Shown here: in pieces, positions 1 through 8,384 of the stretch
Layout: the number at the start of each line of letters is the position of its first letter
Position numbering within the stretch: position 1 is the stretch's first letter
Notes under the pieces: generated by a model
The model's input: the letters and a program-made list of their open reading frames with translations, nothing else
Database searches by the model: none
Told to the model about the DNA's origin: nothing
Assembly: GCF_022354825.1 (NCBI RefSeq)
Contig: NZ_CP031168.1
Span: 7,926,501 to 7,990,500, forward strand
Origin: Paenibacillus sp. H1-7
GTDB lineage: Bacteria > Bacillota > Bacilli > Paenibacillales > NBRC-103111
DNA length: 64,000 bases
Reading direction: 5' to 3'
Program-made: the position numbers and the translations under genes

Positions 1-1144
1 CATCCTTCGCATCGGCCCGGATAGCGAAGTCGGCTTCCGTCAGCAGAGGAAGCTGTACACTTTGGTAAAAATGGGCAGGGAACGCATGCCGATACCCTTC
101 CGGCTTGTACTCCTTACCGGCATCAAATACTTTCTTACCATTCTTGAACACTTGACCTATGGTCAATTCTTTGGCATCCGATACTAAAATAAAATCTGCA
201 ATCTTGCCCGGCGCGATTGCACCTCGGTCGCTCAGCTTCATCCGGCGGGCCGGAGTGAAGGTTGCGGCGTAGATTGCCTTTTCTGGCGACATCCCCATGC
301 CGATCGCCTTGCGGACAATATGATTCAGATGCCCTCTCCGCTGGAACGAATCCGGCATGACATCGTCTGTGACAAAGCAGAAATGCTCCGAAACGTCATG
401 CTTGATCAAATAGTTCATGACCTCTTCGGTCATCGACTTCTCCTGAATCTCGATGAACATGCCGGCAGCGATGCGCGCTTCCATCCCTTCGATCGATTGA
501 TGCGTATGGTCGGAATCGATTCCCGCATAAATCACCCGCTGCAAATCGAGATCAAGCAGCTTCGGCACATGGCCTTCTATAATCAGGTCCGGATATTGGG
601 ACCGTATATGCCTCAGGATTTGATTCGTCTTGCAATCCGGGGCGTTAATGACATCGACATAGTTCATAATTTCGCCAAGGCAAGCGATCCGCTCCGTCTG
701 CATCAGCCGGTCCATATCTTCAATCTCAATGGAGCCGCCCGACGTTTCGAGCGACGTTGCCGGCACCGAGCTCGGAATCGCATAAATCATATCCGCTACG
801 CAATGCTTGCTCGCACGGATCATTTCCGTAACGCCAGGCAGCCCGAACACATTCGCCATCTCGTGAGGCTCCGGCACGATCGTCGTGACGCCGTTCTTGA
901 TCAAGCCGTAGGAGAAAGTATCCGGCGTCACCATCGTGCTCTCGATATGCAGATGGATATCGACCAGGCCGGGAACCATATAGCGCCCCTGCCCGTCGAC
1001 GATTTGGTCCGCTTCGAAGCTGTCCGCTCCGCGCGGACCGATATATAAGAACCTGCCATCCAGGACGGCGGCATTGCCTGGAATGAACCTTTTGAAGTAA
1101 CTGTTATAGATGTTTACATTCTGGATGAATAAATCGACTCGCAT
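1..1144 (-). CDS. ade: Adenine deaminase (3' end outside the window)
   Basis: Amidohydrolase-superfamily adenine deaminase, which converts adenine to hypoxanthine and ammonia in purine salvage. The ATG at 1144 has a GGAGGT site 7 bases upstream, and the reading frame is open to the window edge (381 codons seen). The metal-binding motif G-L-V-D-I-H-L-H-I-E-S lies at about residues 59-69 (His64, His66), with further family blocks such as PEPHEMANVFG and SDHTHQSIEG. It is the last visible gene of the operon, 23 bases after the ABC ATPase gene. With the nucleoside hydrolase upstream it would route adenosine to adenine and then hypoxanthine. The C-terminal third is not in the window, so completeness cannot be judged. 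The family call is firm; the in vivo substrate is inferred from the family. Confidence 0.9.
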   Translation of the reverse strand, partial: MRVDLFIQNVNIYNSYFKRFIPGNAAVLDGRFLYIGPRGADSFEADQIVDGQGRYMVPGLVDIHLHIESTMVTPDTFSYGLIKNGVTTIVPEPHEMANVFGLPGVTEMIRASKHCVADMIYAIPSSVPATSLETSGGSIEIEDMDRLMQTERIACLGEIMNYVDVINAPDCKTNQILRHIRSQYPDLIIEGHVPKLLDLDLQRVIYAGIDSDHTHQSIEGMEARIAAGMFIEIQEKSMTEEVMNYLIKHDVSEHFCFVTDDVMPDSFQRRGHLNHIVRKAIGMGMSPEKAIYAATFTPARRMKLSDRGAIAPGKIADFILVSDAKELTIGQVFKNGKKVFDAGKEYKPEGYRHAFPAHFYQSVQLPLLTEADFAIRADAKD

Positions 1145-1167
1145 GCCTGTACCTCCCAAGTAGCTCG

Positions 1168-2232
1168 TTACTCCACCAAAACCAGCTTTTCGCCGGGGAA
1201 CAGCAATCGAACTTCACGGCCGTTCACATAAGGAAACTCCATTTCTTTATTGACGGTAAAATCGCCCAGCGCCGTCTCGACGACATACTGGTAGCTTCTG
1301 CCGAGGAAAGTGCTTACTTTGATACGGCCTGCCAGCGTGTTCGGACCTTTGTCCATCACTTCCTCCGCCGTACCCATCACGACATCGTCAGGACGGATGG
1401 CGCCCTTCTTGCTCTCCAGCGCGCCCGTACCCGGATGCTTGACGACACGGAAAGGAATATCGCCCGCCTTCAGCTCGATTTCATGGTCATTCTCACGCCG
1501 TTCGGTGAAATGGATGAAATTGTTGAATCCGATGAATCTCGCTACAAATTCGGTCTTCGGATATTTAAAGATCGTCGCCGGGTTATCCAGCTGCTCGATA
1601 ATCCCTTTGTTCATAATCGCGACCTGGTCCGAGATGGAGAAGCATTCCTCCTGGTCATGGGATACATAGACCGTTGTAATGCCCAGCTCCTGCTGAATGC
1701 GGCGGATTTCTACCCGCATGTTGATCCGCAGGTTCGCATCGAGGTTGCTGAGCGGCTCGTCGAACAGAAGCAGGTCCGGCTCGATCACGAGCGCACGGGC
1801 GATAGCGACCCGCTGCTTTTGTCCTCCGGACAGCGCCTTCGGATACCGCTTCTCGAAGCCCGCCAAACTCACGACCTCCAGAATCCGGTGCACCCGCTTG
1901 CTGATTTCCGCTTCCGCGACCTTTCTCAGACGAAGGCCGAAGGCGACGTTCTCATATACCGACAAATGCGGGAACAGTGCATAGCTTTGGAACACGAAGC
2001 CGAAATTCCGTTTGTTGACGGGAACCCGGGTGTAGTCTTTGCCGTTCAGCAGAAACTTGCCGTCTCTAGCTTCGAGAAATCCGGCGATCAGACGCAGCGT
2101 CGTCGTTTTCCCGCAGCCGCTCGGCCCGAGCAGCGAAATCAGCTTACCTTTTTCAATATTTAAGTTAAAATCCTTCAAGATATAATTTTGCTCGTAAGCT
2201 ACCGACACGTTTTCCAGGGATAGCAATGCCAT
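1168..2232 (-). CDS. ABC transporter ATP-binding protein, PotA type
   Basis: ATPase subunit of a binding-protein-dependent importer. Visible motifs are Walker A GPSGCGKTTTLRL (about residue 36), signature LSGGQKQR, Walker B LLLFDEPLSNLD and the switch SHDQEE. A C-terminal TOBE-like regulatory region (residues 240-354) is typical of the spermidine/putrescine, iron and thiamine subfamily. It follows the second permease gene by 15 bases and precedes adenine deaminase. The polyamine-like family suggests PotA, but its neighbours are nucleoside hydrolase and adenine deaminase, so the cargo is more likely a purine nucleoside or base. That substrate is inference from context only. Confidence 0.85.
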   Translation of the reverse strand: MALLSLENVSVAYEQNYILKDFNLNIEKGKLISLLGPSGCGKTTTLRLIAGFLEARDGKFLLNGKDYTRVPVNKRNFGFVFQSYALFPHLSVYENVAFGLRLRKVAEAEISKRVHRILEVVSLAGFEKRYPKALSGGQKQRVAIARALVIEPDLLLFDEPLSNLDANLRINMRVEIRRIQQELGITTVYVSHDQEECFSISDQVAIMNKGIIEQLDNPATIFKYPKTEFVARFIGFNNFIHFTERRENDHEIELKAGDIPFRVVKHPGTGALESKKGAIRPDDVVMGTAEEVMDKGPNTLAGRIKVSTFLGRSYQYVVETALGDFTVNKEMEFPYVNGREVRLLFPGEKLVLVE

Positions 2233-2247
2233 GGACGAAATCCTCCG

Positions 2248-3036
2248 TTATCGTTTTGTAAAGTAGGACAATCCCATAATTCTTTCAATAATGAACATGA
2301 GCACTGCCGTAAAGATCATCAGAAGCACCGAAATTGCGGCGATCGTAGGGTCAAAATGGTTTTCTACATACGTCAGCATTTGGATCGGCAGCGTACTGAT
2401 GCCCGGACCGGTCATAAAGACCGAAATGTCGACGTTATTGAACGACTCCAGGAAAGCGATCAGCACCGCAGCGATAATCCCCGACTTAATGTTCGGCAGC
2501 ACGACCTTGAAAAAGGTTTGCAAATGCCCTGCGCCCAAGCTGAGCGCCGCCTCCTCGATGGCAAAGTCGAAGTTCGACAAGCTGGAGGCTATGACGCGGA
2601 TAATGAACGGCAGCATGATCACCGTATGACCGATCAAGAGAGAAGCATAAATCGGCAGGTTATACGTAATAATCAAGTATTTCAGCATGGTGAAGCCAAG
2701 CACGATTCCCGGAATGAGCACCGGGGAGATGAAGATCGCATTCAGCGCGTCCTTGCCTTTGAACTGGAACCGGCTTAAGGCATAAGCGGCCGGAACCCCC
2801 AGAATCAAGGCGAACAAGTTGCCGAGCAGCGATACGACGATCGACGTCTTGAACGTTTCCATGAACATTTTCACTTTGAAAATATTTTCATACCACTTGA
2901 ACGAAATGCCTGTCGGCGGAAATTTCAGCACGGCTCCCGGCTCGAACGAAGCGGCGGCGATAATAATAAGCGGGCCCAGCAAAAACGCATAGACTAGAAG
3001 CGTAAACAGGCCCAGTCCTCGATTGTTCTCCTGCAT
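2248..3036 (-). CDS. ABC transporter permease, PotC type
   Basis: Inner-membrane permease of 262 residues with about six transmembrane segments. The cytoplasmic coupling (EAA) loop reads E-E-A-A-L-S-L-G-A-G near residue 160, as in MetI/PotC permeases. It lies 6 bases after the other permease gene and 15 bases before the ATPase gene, so the three genes are surely co-transcribed. It would pair with the PotB-like permease to form the channel of a small-molecule importer. Cargo is unknown from sequence; the salvage enzymes in the operon point to nucleosides. Confidence 0.85.
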   Translation of the reverse strand: MQENNRGLGLFTLLVYAFLLGPLIIIAAASFEPGAVLKFPPTGISFKWYENIFKVKMFMETFKTSIVVSLLGNLFALILGVPAAYALSRFQFKGKDALNAIFISPVLIPGIVLGFTMLKYLIITYNLPIYASLLIGHTVIMLPFIIRVIASSLSNFDFAIEEAALSLGAGHLQTFFKVVLPNIKSGIIAAVLIAFLESFNNVDISVFMTGPGISTLPIQMLTYVENHFDPTIAAISVLLMIFTAVLMFIIERIMGLSYFTKR

Positions 3037-3042
3037 ACGGTT

Positions 3043-3864
3043 CTACTCCTTCGGGGTAAATTTGTTGGCCAGTTTGTTCATAATGCCGATGACGATGAAC
3101 GTAATGGCGATCATGATCGTTGCAATGACCGAGGCCATATGCCAGTCGTTAAGCGTAATCGCATTTTGGTACAGGAAGGTCGAAATAACCCTCTGCTTGC
3201 CTCCCAACAGCGCCGGCGTCGTATAAGCCGTCAAGCTTCCGACGAACACGAGAATGCTCCCAATAATAAGACCCGGGATGGAGAGCGGCACGATGACCTT
3301 GCGGAATGCCGTAAAACGCGGAGCGCCGAGGCTTTCTGCGGCCTTGATCAAATCGGGATCGATATTTTCCATAACCCCGACAAGCGTAATGATAATGAGC
3401 GGCAGGAACAAATGGATGAGGCCGATCATCATGGCCGTCGGCGTGTACAATATGTCGAGCGGCTCCTGTATGAGCCCTATCGCAATGAGCGCATTGTTCA
3501 GCAGCCCTTTTTTCCCGAGTACGATCATCCAGCTGAACGAGCGTACGACCGAGCTGGTCAACAGCGGGAAGATCGCCAGGGCAAGCAGGATGCCTTTTTT
3601 CCGCAGTCCCTGCTTCGAAATATAGTAAGCTACCGGAAAGCCGAGCAAAATGCAGATGAGCGTCGTTACAATGCTGACCTGCAGCGTCGTCCCTACGATT
3701 TTGAGAAAATACGGATCTTTAAAGAAATGCAAATAACCGTCAAAGCTTAGGCGGCCCTCCTGGAAAAAGGTGGACCCTATCGTCAGCACAATCGGGACGA
3801 GCATAAAAATGCACAAAAACAGAAGTCCCGGCAGCAGCAGTAAATAGGTATACGTTTTTTTCAT
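3043..3864 (-). CDS. ABC transporter permease, PotB type
   Basis: Permease of 273 residues. The ATG at 3864 is chosen because the following sequence is a normal membrane-signal start (MKKTYTYLLLLPG) with an AGGAG site upstream; the frame stays open further upstream, but that part would overlap the nucleoside hydrolase gene. Hydrophobic segments span about residues 8-28, 60-85, 95-120, 140-165, 190-215 and 240-260, and the coupling loop reads K-A-A-E-S-L-G-A-P. It follows the hydrolase gene by 28 bases. This is the usual first permease of a PotABCD-like set. Confidence 0.85.
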   Translation of the reverse strand: MKKTYTYLLLLPGLLFLCIFMLVPIVLTIGSTFFQEGRLSFDGYLHFFKDPYFLKIVGTTLQVSIVTTLICILLGFPVAYYISKQGLRKKGILLALAIFPLLTSSVVRSFSWMIVLGKKGLLNNALIAIGLIQEPLDILYTPTAMMIGLIHLFLPLIIITLVGVMENIDPDLIKAAESLGAPRFTAFRKVIVPLSIPGLIIGSILVFVGSLTAYTTPALLGGKQRVISTFLYQNAITLNDWHMASVIATIMIAITFIVIGIMNKLANKFTPKE

Positions 3865-3892
3865 GTAGCTATTGGCTCCTGTTCTTGTAAGG

Positions 3893-4825
3893 CTAGACAC
3901 GCAACGCTTGCGTAAACAGCTGAATAAAAGCGTCCGTATCGACGTCCACGCAAACATGCACGTTCGGCTGTCGGGACAAGCGGTTCTGGAAGTCGCATAC
4001 GGTTTGCCCGTCGCACAGCTCGCTTCTTGTTTCTACGTCCACATAATAGGGACGGGTCGTTACGATGCCGCGATCCAGCGCGACACCCACGGCTAGCGGG
4101 TCGTGCATCACGCAGGCATGGATGCCGTTGCGCTCATAGTAGCGCTTCATGTAATCCGAAGTGCTCTCCAGAACATAACGGGCGATATCGGAATCGCCTA
4201 GCTGGAGCATCTGCTCCTCCGTGAGCAGCGCTTTGCGGGTCACATCCAGCCCGACCATCGTAAGGCTCGGAAAGCCTGCGTGGAACACCACTTTGGCCGC
4301 TTCCGGATCGACGTACATGTTGTACTCGGCGGTCGGAGTCACGTTGCCGTAGCTGCTGACCGCGCCGCCCATGACGACGACCTCCTTGACAAGCTGCACC
4401 AGCTCCGGAGCTTTGCGCACGGCGAGCGCCAGGTTCGTCAGCGGCCCGGTCATGACGAGCGTCAGCTCTCCGGGCTCGCGGCGCGCCGCTTCGACGATGA
4501 AGTCCGGCCCGAAGCCGGCTTCCGGCTGCTTGTGCACCGGCATATCGCGGAGCGCTCCGCCGATGCCGTCCTTGCCGTGCACCCGGTGCTCGAAGAACGA
4601 TTCCCTCAGCAGCGGCCGGTCCGCACCCTTGTAGACGGGAATCGCATCCTCCGCGCCAGCAAGCTGGAGGATCTTGCACGTGTTCTCCGTCGCCTGCTCC
4701 ATCGAGACGTTGCCGTTTACCGTCGTAATGCCGAGCACGTCGAATTGGCCGCTGCGAATCGCGAGCAATATGCCCAGCGCGTCATCGACTCCCGTATCGA
4801 CATCCAGGATCACTTTCTTCCTCAT
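3893..4825 (-). CDS. Inosine-uridine-preferring nucleoside hydrolase family protein
   Basis: Hydrolase that cleaves the N-glycosidic bond of ribonucleosides to base and ribose. The N-terminal calcium-binding signature D-V-D-T-G-V-D-D-A-L-G occupies residues 8-18, and the family blocks TTVNGNVS and VVMGGAV are present. The start at 4825 gives a perfect AAGGAGG site 8 bases upstream; the longer open frame to 4870 has no ribosome site. At 310 residues it is of normal family length. It sits inside an ABC importer operon between the receptor gene and the permeases, which links import to cleavage. Whether it prefers purine or pyrimidine nucleosides cannot be read from sequence; the downstream adenine deaminase favours adenosine-type substrates. 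Confidence 0.9.
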   Translation of the reverse strand: MRKKVILDVDTGVDDALGILLAIRSGQFDVLGITTVNGNVSMEQATENTCKILQLAGAEDAIPVYKGADRPLLRESFFEHRVHGKDGIGGALRDMPVHKQPEAGFGPDFIVEAARREPGELTLVMTGPLTNLALAVRKAPELVQLVKEVVVMGGAVSSYGNVTPTAEYNMYVDPEAAKVVFHAGFPSLTMVGLDVTRKALLTEEQMLQLGDSDIARYVLESTSDYMKRYYERNGIHACVMHDPLAVGVALDRGIVTTRPYYVDVETRSELCDGQTVCDFQNRLSRQPNVHVCVDVDTDAFIQLFTQALRV

Positions 4826-4937
4826 CAACGAACCTCCTTGGCAAAAAAATGGGGTACATGCCATGGTCATGTCATATACCCTGATTCCTTGTTTCTAGAA
4901 CGGTTGCTTCTGTTCCGTCTGCGCTTGCTACGTTCTC

Positions 4938-6023
4938 TTATTGCGTTACTTCTTTATTGAAACGGTCGATCCATTTTTTCAAGTTTTGGTTGACGAATTT
5001 CATGTCCAGCTTGCGCAGCTTGTCAACGACATCCGCACCGTAAGTGATCCCTTGAGCTTCTTCCGCTGTCAGCTGCAGCGTTTTGTTAACAGGGGAGTCA
5101 ACTTTCGCTTTTGCCGATTTCTCTTGAGCTTCCTTGCTCAAATGCCAGTTGATGAAGTCTTCGGCCAGCTGCTTGTTTTTGCTGCCTTTTACGACGTTAA
5201 CGGTGTTCATAATAGCGTAGGCGCCTTCTGTTGGCGTTACGAATTTCACATCCGGCGTACCGGCCTTCAAATCTTTTACGTACATTTCCATGATCGGACC
5301 GGCGGCGATTTCGCCTTGCGCCATCATGTTGACGAATTCGGACGTTTGTCCGTAGTACTTAACGACGGATTTGTTCAGCTCTTTCAGCTTCGCAAACGCC
5401 TGGTCCTCGTTAAACGTGCTGCCGCCCGCAACGATCGAAGCCGCGTCCACAATCATCGGACCGCTGGTTGCCGTAATGTTCGGAATCGTCAGCTTCTTCG
5501 CCAATTCCGGCTTCCACAGGTCGGCCCACGATTTGATTTCTTTACCGCCAAGCGCTTTCGGGTTGTAGGCGATGCCCAATTGGCCGATGGTATAAGCAGG
5601 GCCGTAGTCTTCGCCAAGCGGCGCTTTCGCCACGTCGTAAATATTGTTCAGGTTCGTCAGGCGGCTGCGGTCGATTTTCTCGAACAGCCCCGCTTCGATC
5701 CCTTGCTGCGCGTAATAGTCGGACAAGTAAATCAGGTCGACGTTGGAGCTGCCTTGCTTCACTTTGTTCAAGCGCTCGGCGTTGTTGCCGATTTCCAGCA
5801 CGATTTTGACATTATGCTCTTTCTCGAACGGCGCATAAATTTCTTTGCGGAAGAAGTCCTCCGAGAAGCCCCAGGTGGAAATGACGAGCTGTGTCGGCTC
5901 TCCTTTGCCTGCAGCCTTGTTGTCTGCTGCTGCTCCGCCTTGTTCTTTCGGCGCCCCGCATCCTGTAAGTGCAAGTCCTAGTACGGATAAAGATAGAATC
6001 CCGGAAACCCATTGTTTTTTCAT
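4938..6023 (-). CDS. Extracellular solute-binding lipoprotein, PotD type
   Basis: Receptor lipoprotein of an ABC importer. It has a lipoprotein signal with lipobox L-T-G-C (Cys22), followed by a low-complexity linker and a periplasmic-binding-protein fold with the STWGFSEDFFRKEIYAPFEKE opening block typical of PotD-like receptors. It is the first gene of the operon (GGAGGG ribosome site, ATG 6023), with 112 bases before the hydrolase gene. The upstream region was checked for a purine riboswitch core and none was seen. Function as receptor is secure; ligand (nucleoside or base) is inferred from the two salvage enzymes in the operon. Confidence 0.85.
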   Translation of the reverse strand: MKKQWVSGILSLSVLGLALTGCGAPKEQGGAAADNKAAGKGEPTQLVISTWGFSEDFFRKEIYAPFEKEHNVKIVLEIGNNAERLNKVKQGSSNVDLIYLSDYYAQQGIEAGLFEKIDRSRLTNLNNIYDVAKAPLGEDYGPAYTIGQLGIAYNPKALGGKEIKSWADLWKPELAKKLTIPNITATSGPMIVDAASIVAGGSTFNEDQAFAKLKELNKSVVKYYGQTSEFVNMMAQGEIAAGPIMEMYVKDLKAGTPDVKFVTPTEGAYAIMNTVNVVKGSKNKQLAEDFINWHLSKEAQEKSAKAKVDSPVNKTLQLTAEEAQGITYGADVVDKLRKLDMKFVNQNLKKWIDRFNKEVTQ

Positions 6024-6185
6024 CTGTCATAACCCTCCAATTTTTGGTCTGAATCGTGTCAGGATCGGTCCAAGAAATATTTACTAGTATTTTTCAAACG
6101 CGGCAATCTAATGCATTCGCCCGCGCCGAATTCCCGGCTTCTATTTCTTCCGATGCCCCCCTGTTGCGGTTTTATGAAATGAGTG

Positions 6186-6480
6186 TTTAAAAAGTCCGGT
6201 TTCAGAACCGAGAAGGTTGGACGAAAGTCGAGGAAGGAGGAACGGAGCGTAGGCGTAACCTACGTGAGTACCTCAGAGCTTTCCGAAGGAAAGCTTGCAT
6301 CGTAAGCATATCTTCCCGGCTTTGTTCAAGATTCGATGTCGAACTTCTTCTCGATTCGCTTCGTTATAAGAAAACCTCCGATCGAAGTCATTCAAAGTAG
6401 AACGACCGCTAATAGATGTTGGTTTTCTTGTGGCAAAGAATGCTTTCAGTTTCTTTGCCGTTCAAAGTGGACTTTTTAAA
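6186..6480. repeat. 295-bp element with 12-bp terminal inverted repeats (MITE-like)
   Basis: The ends are TTTAAAAAGTCC (6186-6197) and its exact reverse complement GGACTTTTTAAA (6469-6480). Inside are several small hairpins: GTAGG/CCTAC near 6249-6263, AGCTTTCC/GGAAAGCT near 6278-6295, and GCAAAGAA/TTCTTTGC at about 6434-6459. No convincing gene lies inside. TTTAAA is its own reverse complement, so a target-site duplication cannot be told from the repeat end. It could be a non-autonomous transposon relic or a structured intergenic repeat. The remainder of the 6024-6631 gap shows nothing further. Confidence 0.6.
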
Positions 6481-6631
6481 TTTCCTCATAAGAAAAAAAA
6501 GAAAAGTACCCTTGGTAGAAATAAATCTTCTAACAAGAGCACTTTCCATTGTAAACAATGTCCAGCGGCATCCGTTGATGTTACGTGGGTTCGGTTTCCT
6601 CTTAAGATAAATCAAAAGAGAAACGGCCGAT

Positions 6632-6991
6632 CTATTCGGTTGTTCTTTCGTTATCCACCACAATGATGTTCGTGATAGCCCACTGCGTGTGCGGATCGTA
6701 ATCTCTTAAAACCGCCTCGATAGCCAGTCCCATATCTTGTTCGAGCTTTTCCCGGATCCGCTTCTTGTAAATCGACGACATGTAGAAATCGACCTCGTAC
6801 TTCAGCGACGGCGCTTCGCCCTCTAACGCGGTAGACCGCGGTGAGCGGCGGTGCCTTGCTTGAAAGGTGACCATATTGTTGTCGATCGTTGCTTTAAGCA
6901 GAATCGTACCGAAACCGAACAATTCCTTCGAAACTTCATTGTAGATGTGACACAGCTTCTTCTTAAACTCATTCGAATCGGTTAGGGGCAT
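6632..6991 (-). CDS. DUF2294 (MpsC-like) domain protein
   Basis: Soluble protein of 119 residues matching the DUF2294 pattern: an N-terminal helix with F-K-K-K-L-C-H-I-Y-N-E-V-S-K-E-L-F-G-F-G, then K-A-T-I-D-N-N-M-V-T-F-Q-A-R and a late helix with R-E-K-L-E-Q-D-M-G. One branch of the family (MpsC) is linked to cation-dependent membrane-potential systems, but most members have no known role. The ATG at 6991 has a good AGAAGGTGA site; the open frame to 7030 lacks one. No MpsA/MpsB partner is adjacent. Function is unknown. Confidence 0.6.
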   Translation of the reverse strand: MPLTDSNEFKKKLCHIYNEVSKELFGFGTILLKATIDNNMVTFQARHRRSPRSTALEGEAPSLKYEVDFYMSSIYKKRIREKLEQDMGLAIEAVLRDYDPHTQWAITNIIVVDNERTTE

Positions 6992-7209
6992 ATGTTCACC
7001 TTCTAAAACCATCATCGGATTCGGTAACACTCATAGATTCATAATACTGAAAAACGACTCTTTTTTCAAGACAATCGTTCGGGTTTCTTTACTAGAATCG
7101 ACTTCCAGCCCTAATTTTTGACAGAAAACAGGGAATTTCCCGAATGAAAACAAGCGAGCGTTAGGCAAAAAGCGCCCTTGTCCTTGCCCATGCCCATTCA
7201 ACGTCTCCT

Positions 7210-7614
7210 CTATGAAATGCGTCTCTCGTAAAATGTAATCAGGTTGCCGTCCGGGTCCAGGACATCAAACTCCCTCACACCCCATGGCCGGTCCCCAAGC
7301 TTGGTGTTAGGATGCATTATGCCGAATGGCATGAGACGCGAATGCAGCTCATCCACTCCCTCGACCCGTATGCGGAAGCTTGCCGTACCCGCAATGAACG
7401 ATTCGGCACCGGAGATAATCGGTCGCTTGTCCTCCCGCGTACGCCAGCTTTCATCGCCCGAGTGCCACAAGTGCACCTCCACCCCGCCGCATTCCAGCAC
7501 AGCGAAGCCGCCTTCCCAGTGGCGTACGGTAAACCCGAGCAGGTCGCGGTAAAAGCCCACGCTCCGCTCCATCTCCCGAACCGGCATGGCCGGAATAGCT
7601 TGCAGCATGTTCAT
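7210..7614 (-). CDS. VOC-superfamily (glyoxalase/bleomycin-resistance-like) protein
   Basis: 134-residue vicinal-oxygen-chelate protein with the two beta-alpha-beta-beta-beta halves: an AIPAMPVREMERSVGFYRDLLGF opening and a closing block REFDVLDPDGNLITFYE. Such proteins bind a metal and act as isomerases, dioxygenases or drug-binding resistance proteins. The ATG at 7614 follows AAGGGAGAAG; it lies 20 bases after the stop of the response-regulator gene and is probably read through from it. Substrate cannot be predicted. Confidence 0.8.
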   Translation of the reverse strand: MNMLQAIPAMPVREMERSVGFYRDLLGFTVRHWEGGFAVLECGGVEVHLWHSGDESWRTREDKRPIISGAESFIAGTASFRIRVEGVDELHSRLMPFGIMHPNTKLGDRPWGVREFDVLDPDGNLITFYERRIS

Positions 7615-7634
7615 CCGTATCTTCTCCCTTGCCT

Positions 7635-8384
7635 TTAGCTTTGTACGGCTGCTTTGCGAAATTCCGTAGGCGTACAGCCGTTCCATTTCTTGAACGTGTT
7701 GCTGAAATAAGCGACATCCGCATAGCCCACCCGGTCGGCAACTTCACTGATGCGCAGCGAGGTGACCTGCAGCAGGCGCTTGGCCTCGTCCATTCTCGCT
7801 TCGACGATGAAGTCGACGAAATTGCGGTTCAGCTGCTGCTTGAACAGCTGGCTCAAATAGCTCGGGTTCAGATGCACCCTCGCCGCCGCTTCGGTTAGCG
7901 TCAGGTCGCCGGCAAGGTTGGCGCGAATATAATCGATCACTTGCTCGACGGGAGACAGCGCCGCAGAATCGGAAGGAACCGCAGCATTCGCTTGCATGGA
8001 CCGGCGCTGCGCTTCCCGCTCCATCCACTTGCCCAAGCATTGCGCCATGTCCTCGGTCTCTACCGGTTTAAGCAAATAATCATACACACCGGAGCGCAGC
8101 GCCTGTTGAACATAATGAAAATCGTCATAGCCGCTAATAACAATGATGTGCTGCTCACGGCTTCGCTCGCGGATTTCGCGGACGAACTGCAGCCCTTCCA
8201 TCACCGGCATTTTCACATCGGTTATGATTAGGTCGGCCTCATGCTCCTTTAGCCAGTCCAAACCTTCCAGGCCGTGCGAGGCCTCCTTGACTACCGTAAA
8301 AGGCAATTCCGTCTTCTCGATCACCCGCTTCAGCGACGTGCGGACCCACCGCTCATCGTCAATCAGCAAGATTCGATACGCCAT
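7635..8384 (-). CDS. Response regulator with AraC-type output, YesN type
   Basis: Two-component regulator of 249 residues. The receiver domain spans about 1-120, with the acidic pair Asp9/Asp10, phospho-acceptor Asp56 in I-T-D-V-K-M-P and Lys106 in L-K-P-V. The C-terminal AraC-type double helix-turn-helix (about 148-245) ends with D-V-A-Y-F-S-N-T-F-K-K-W-N-G-C-T-P-T-E-F-R. Its start overlaps the end of the histidine kinase gene by 22 bases, showing translational coupling. YesN-type regulators usually control sugar or peptide uptake genes, but none is adjacent, so the target is unknown. Confidence 0.9.
   Translation of the reverse strand: MAYRILLIDDERWVRTSLKRVIEKTELPFTVVKEASHGLEGLDWLKEHEADLIITDVKMPVMEGLQFVREIRERSREQHIIVISGYDDFHYVQQALRSGVYDYLLKPVETEDMAQCLGKWMEREAQRRSMQANAAVPSDSAALSPVEQVIDYIRANLAGDLTLTEAAARVHLNPSYLSQLFKQQLNRNFVDFIVEARMDEAKRLLQVTSLRISEVADRVGYADVAYFSNTFKKWNGCTPTEFRKAAVQS

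Noticed and set aside
1310..2163. Plus-strand frames opposite the ABC ATPase gene
   Set aside because: They are antisense to a gene with all ABC motifs and show no family features.
6024..6200. Purine riboswitch expected before a purine salvage operon
   Set aside because: None of the conserved core blocks was found upstream of the receptor gene.
6409..6663. Short reading frames inside the inverted-repeat element (both strands)
   Set aside because: No ribosome sites, no recognisable protein, and they cross the element border.
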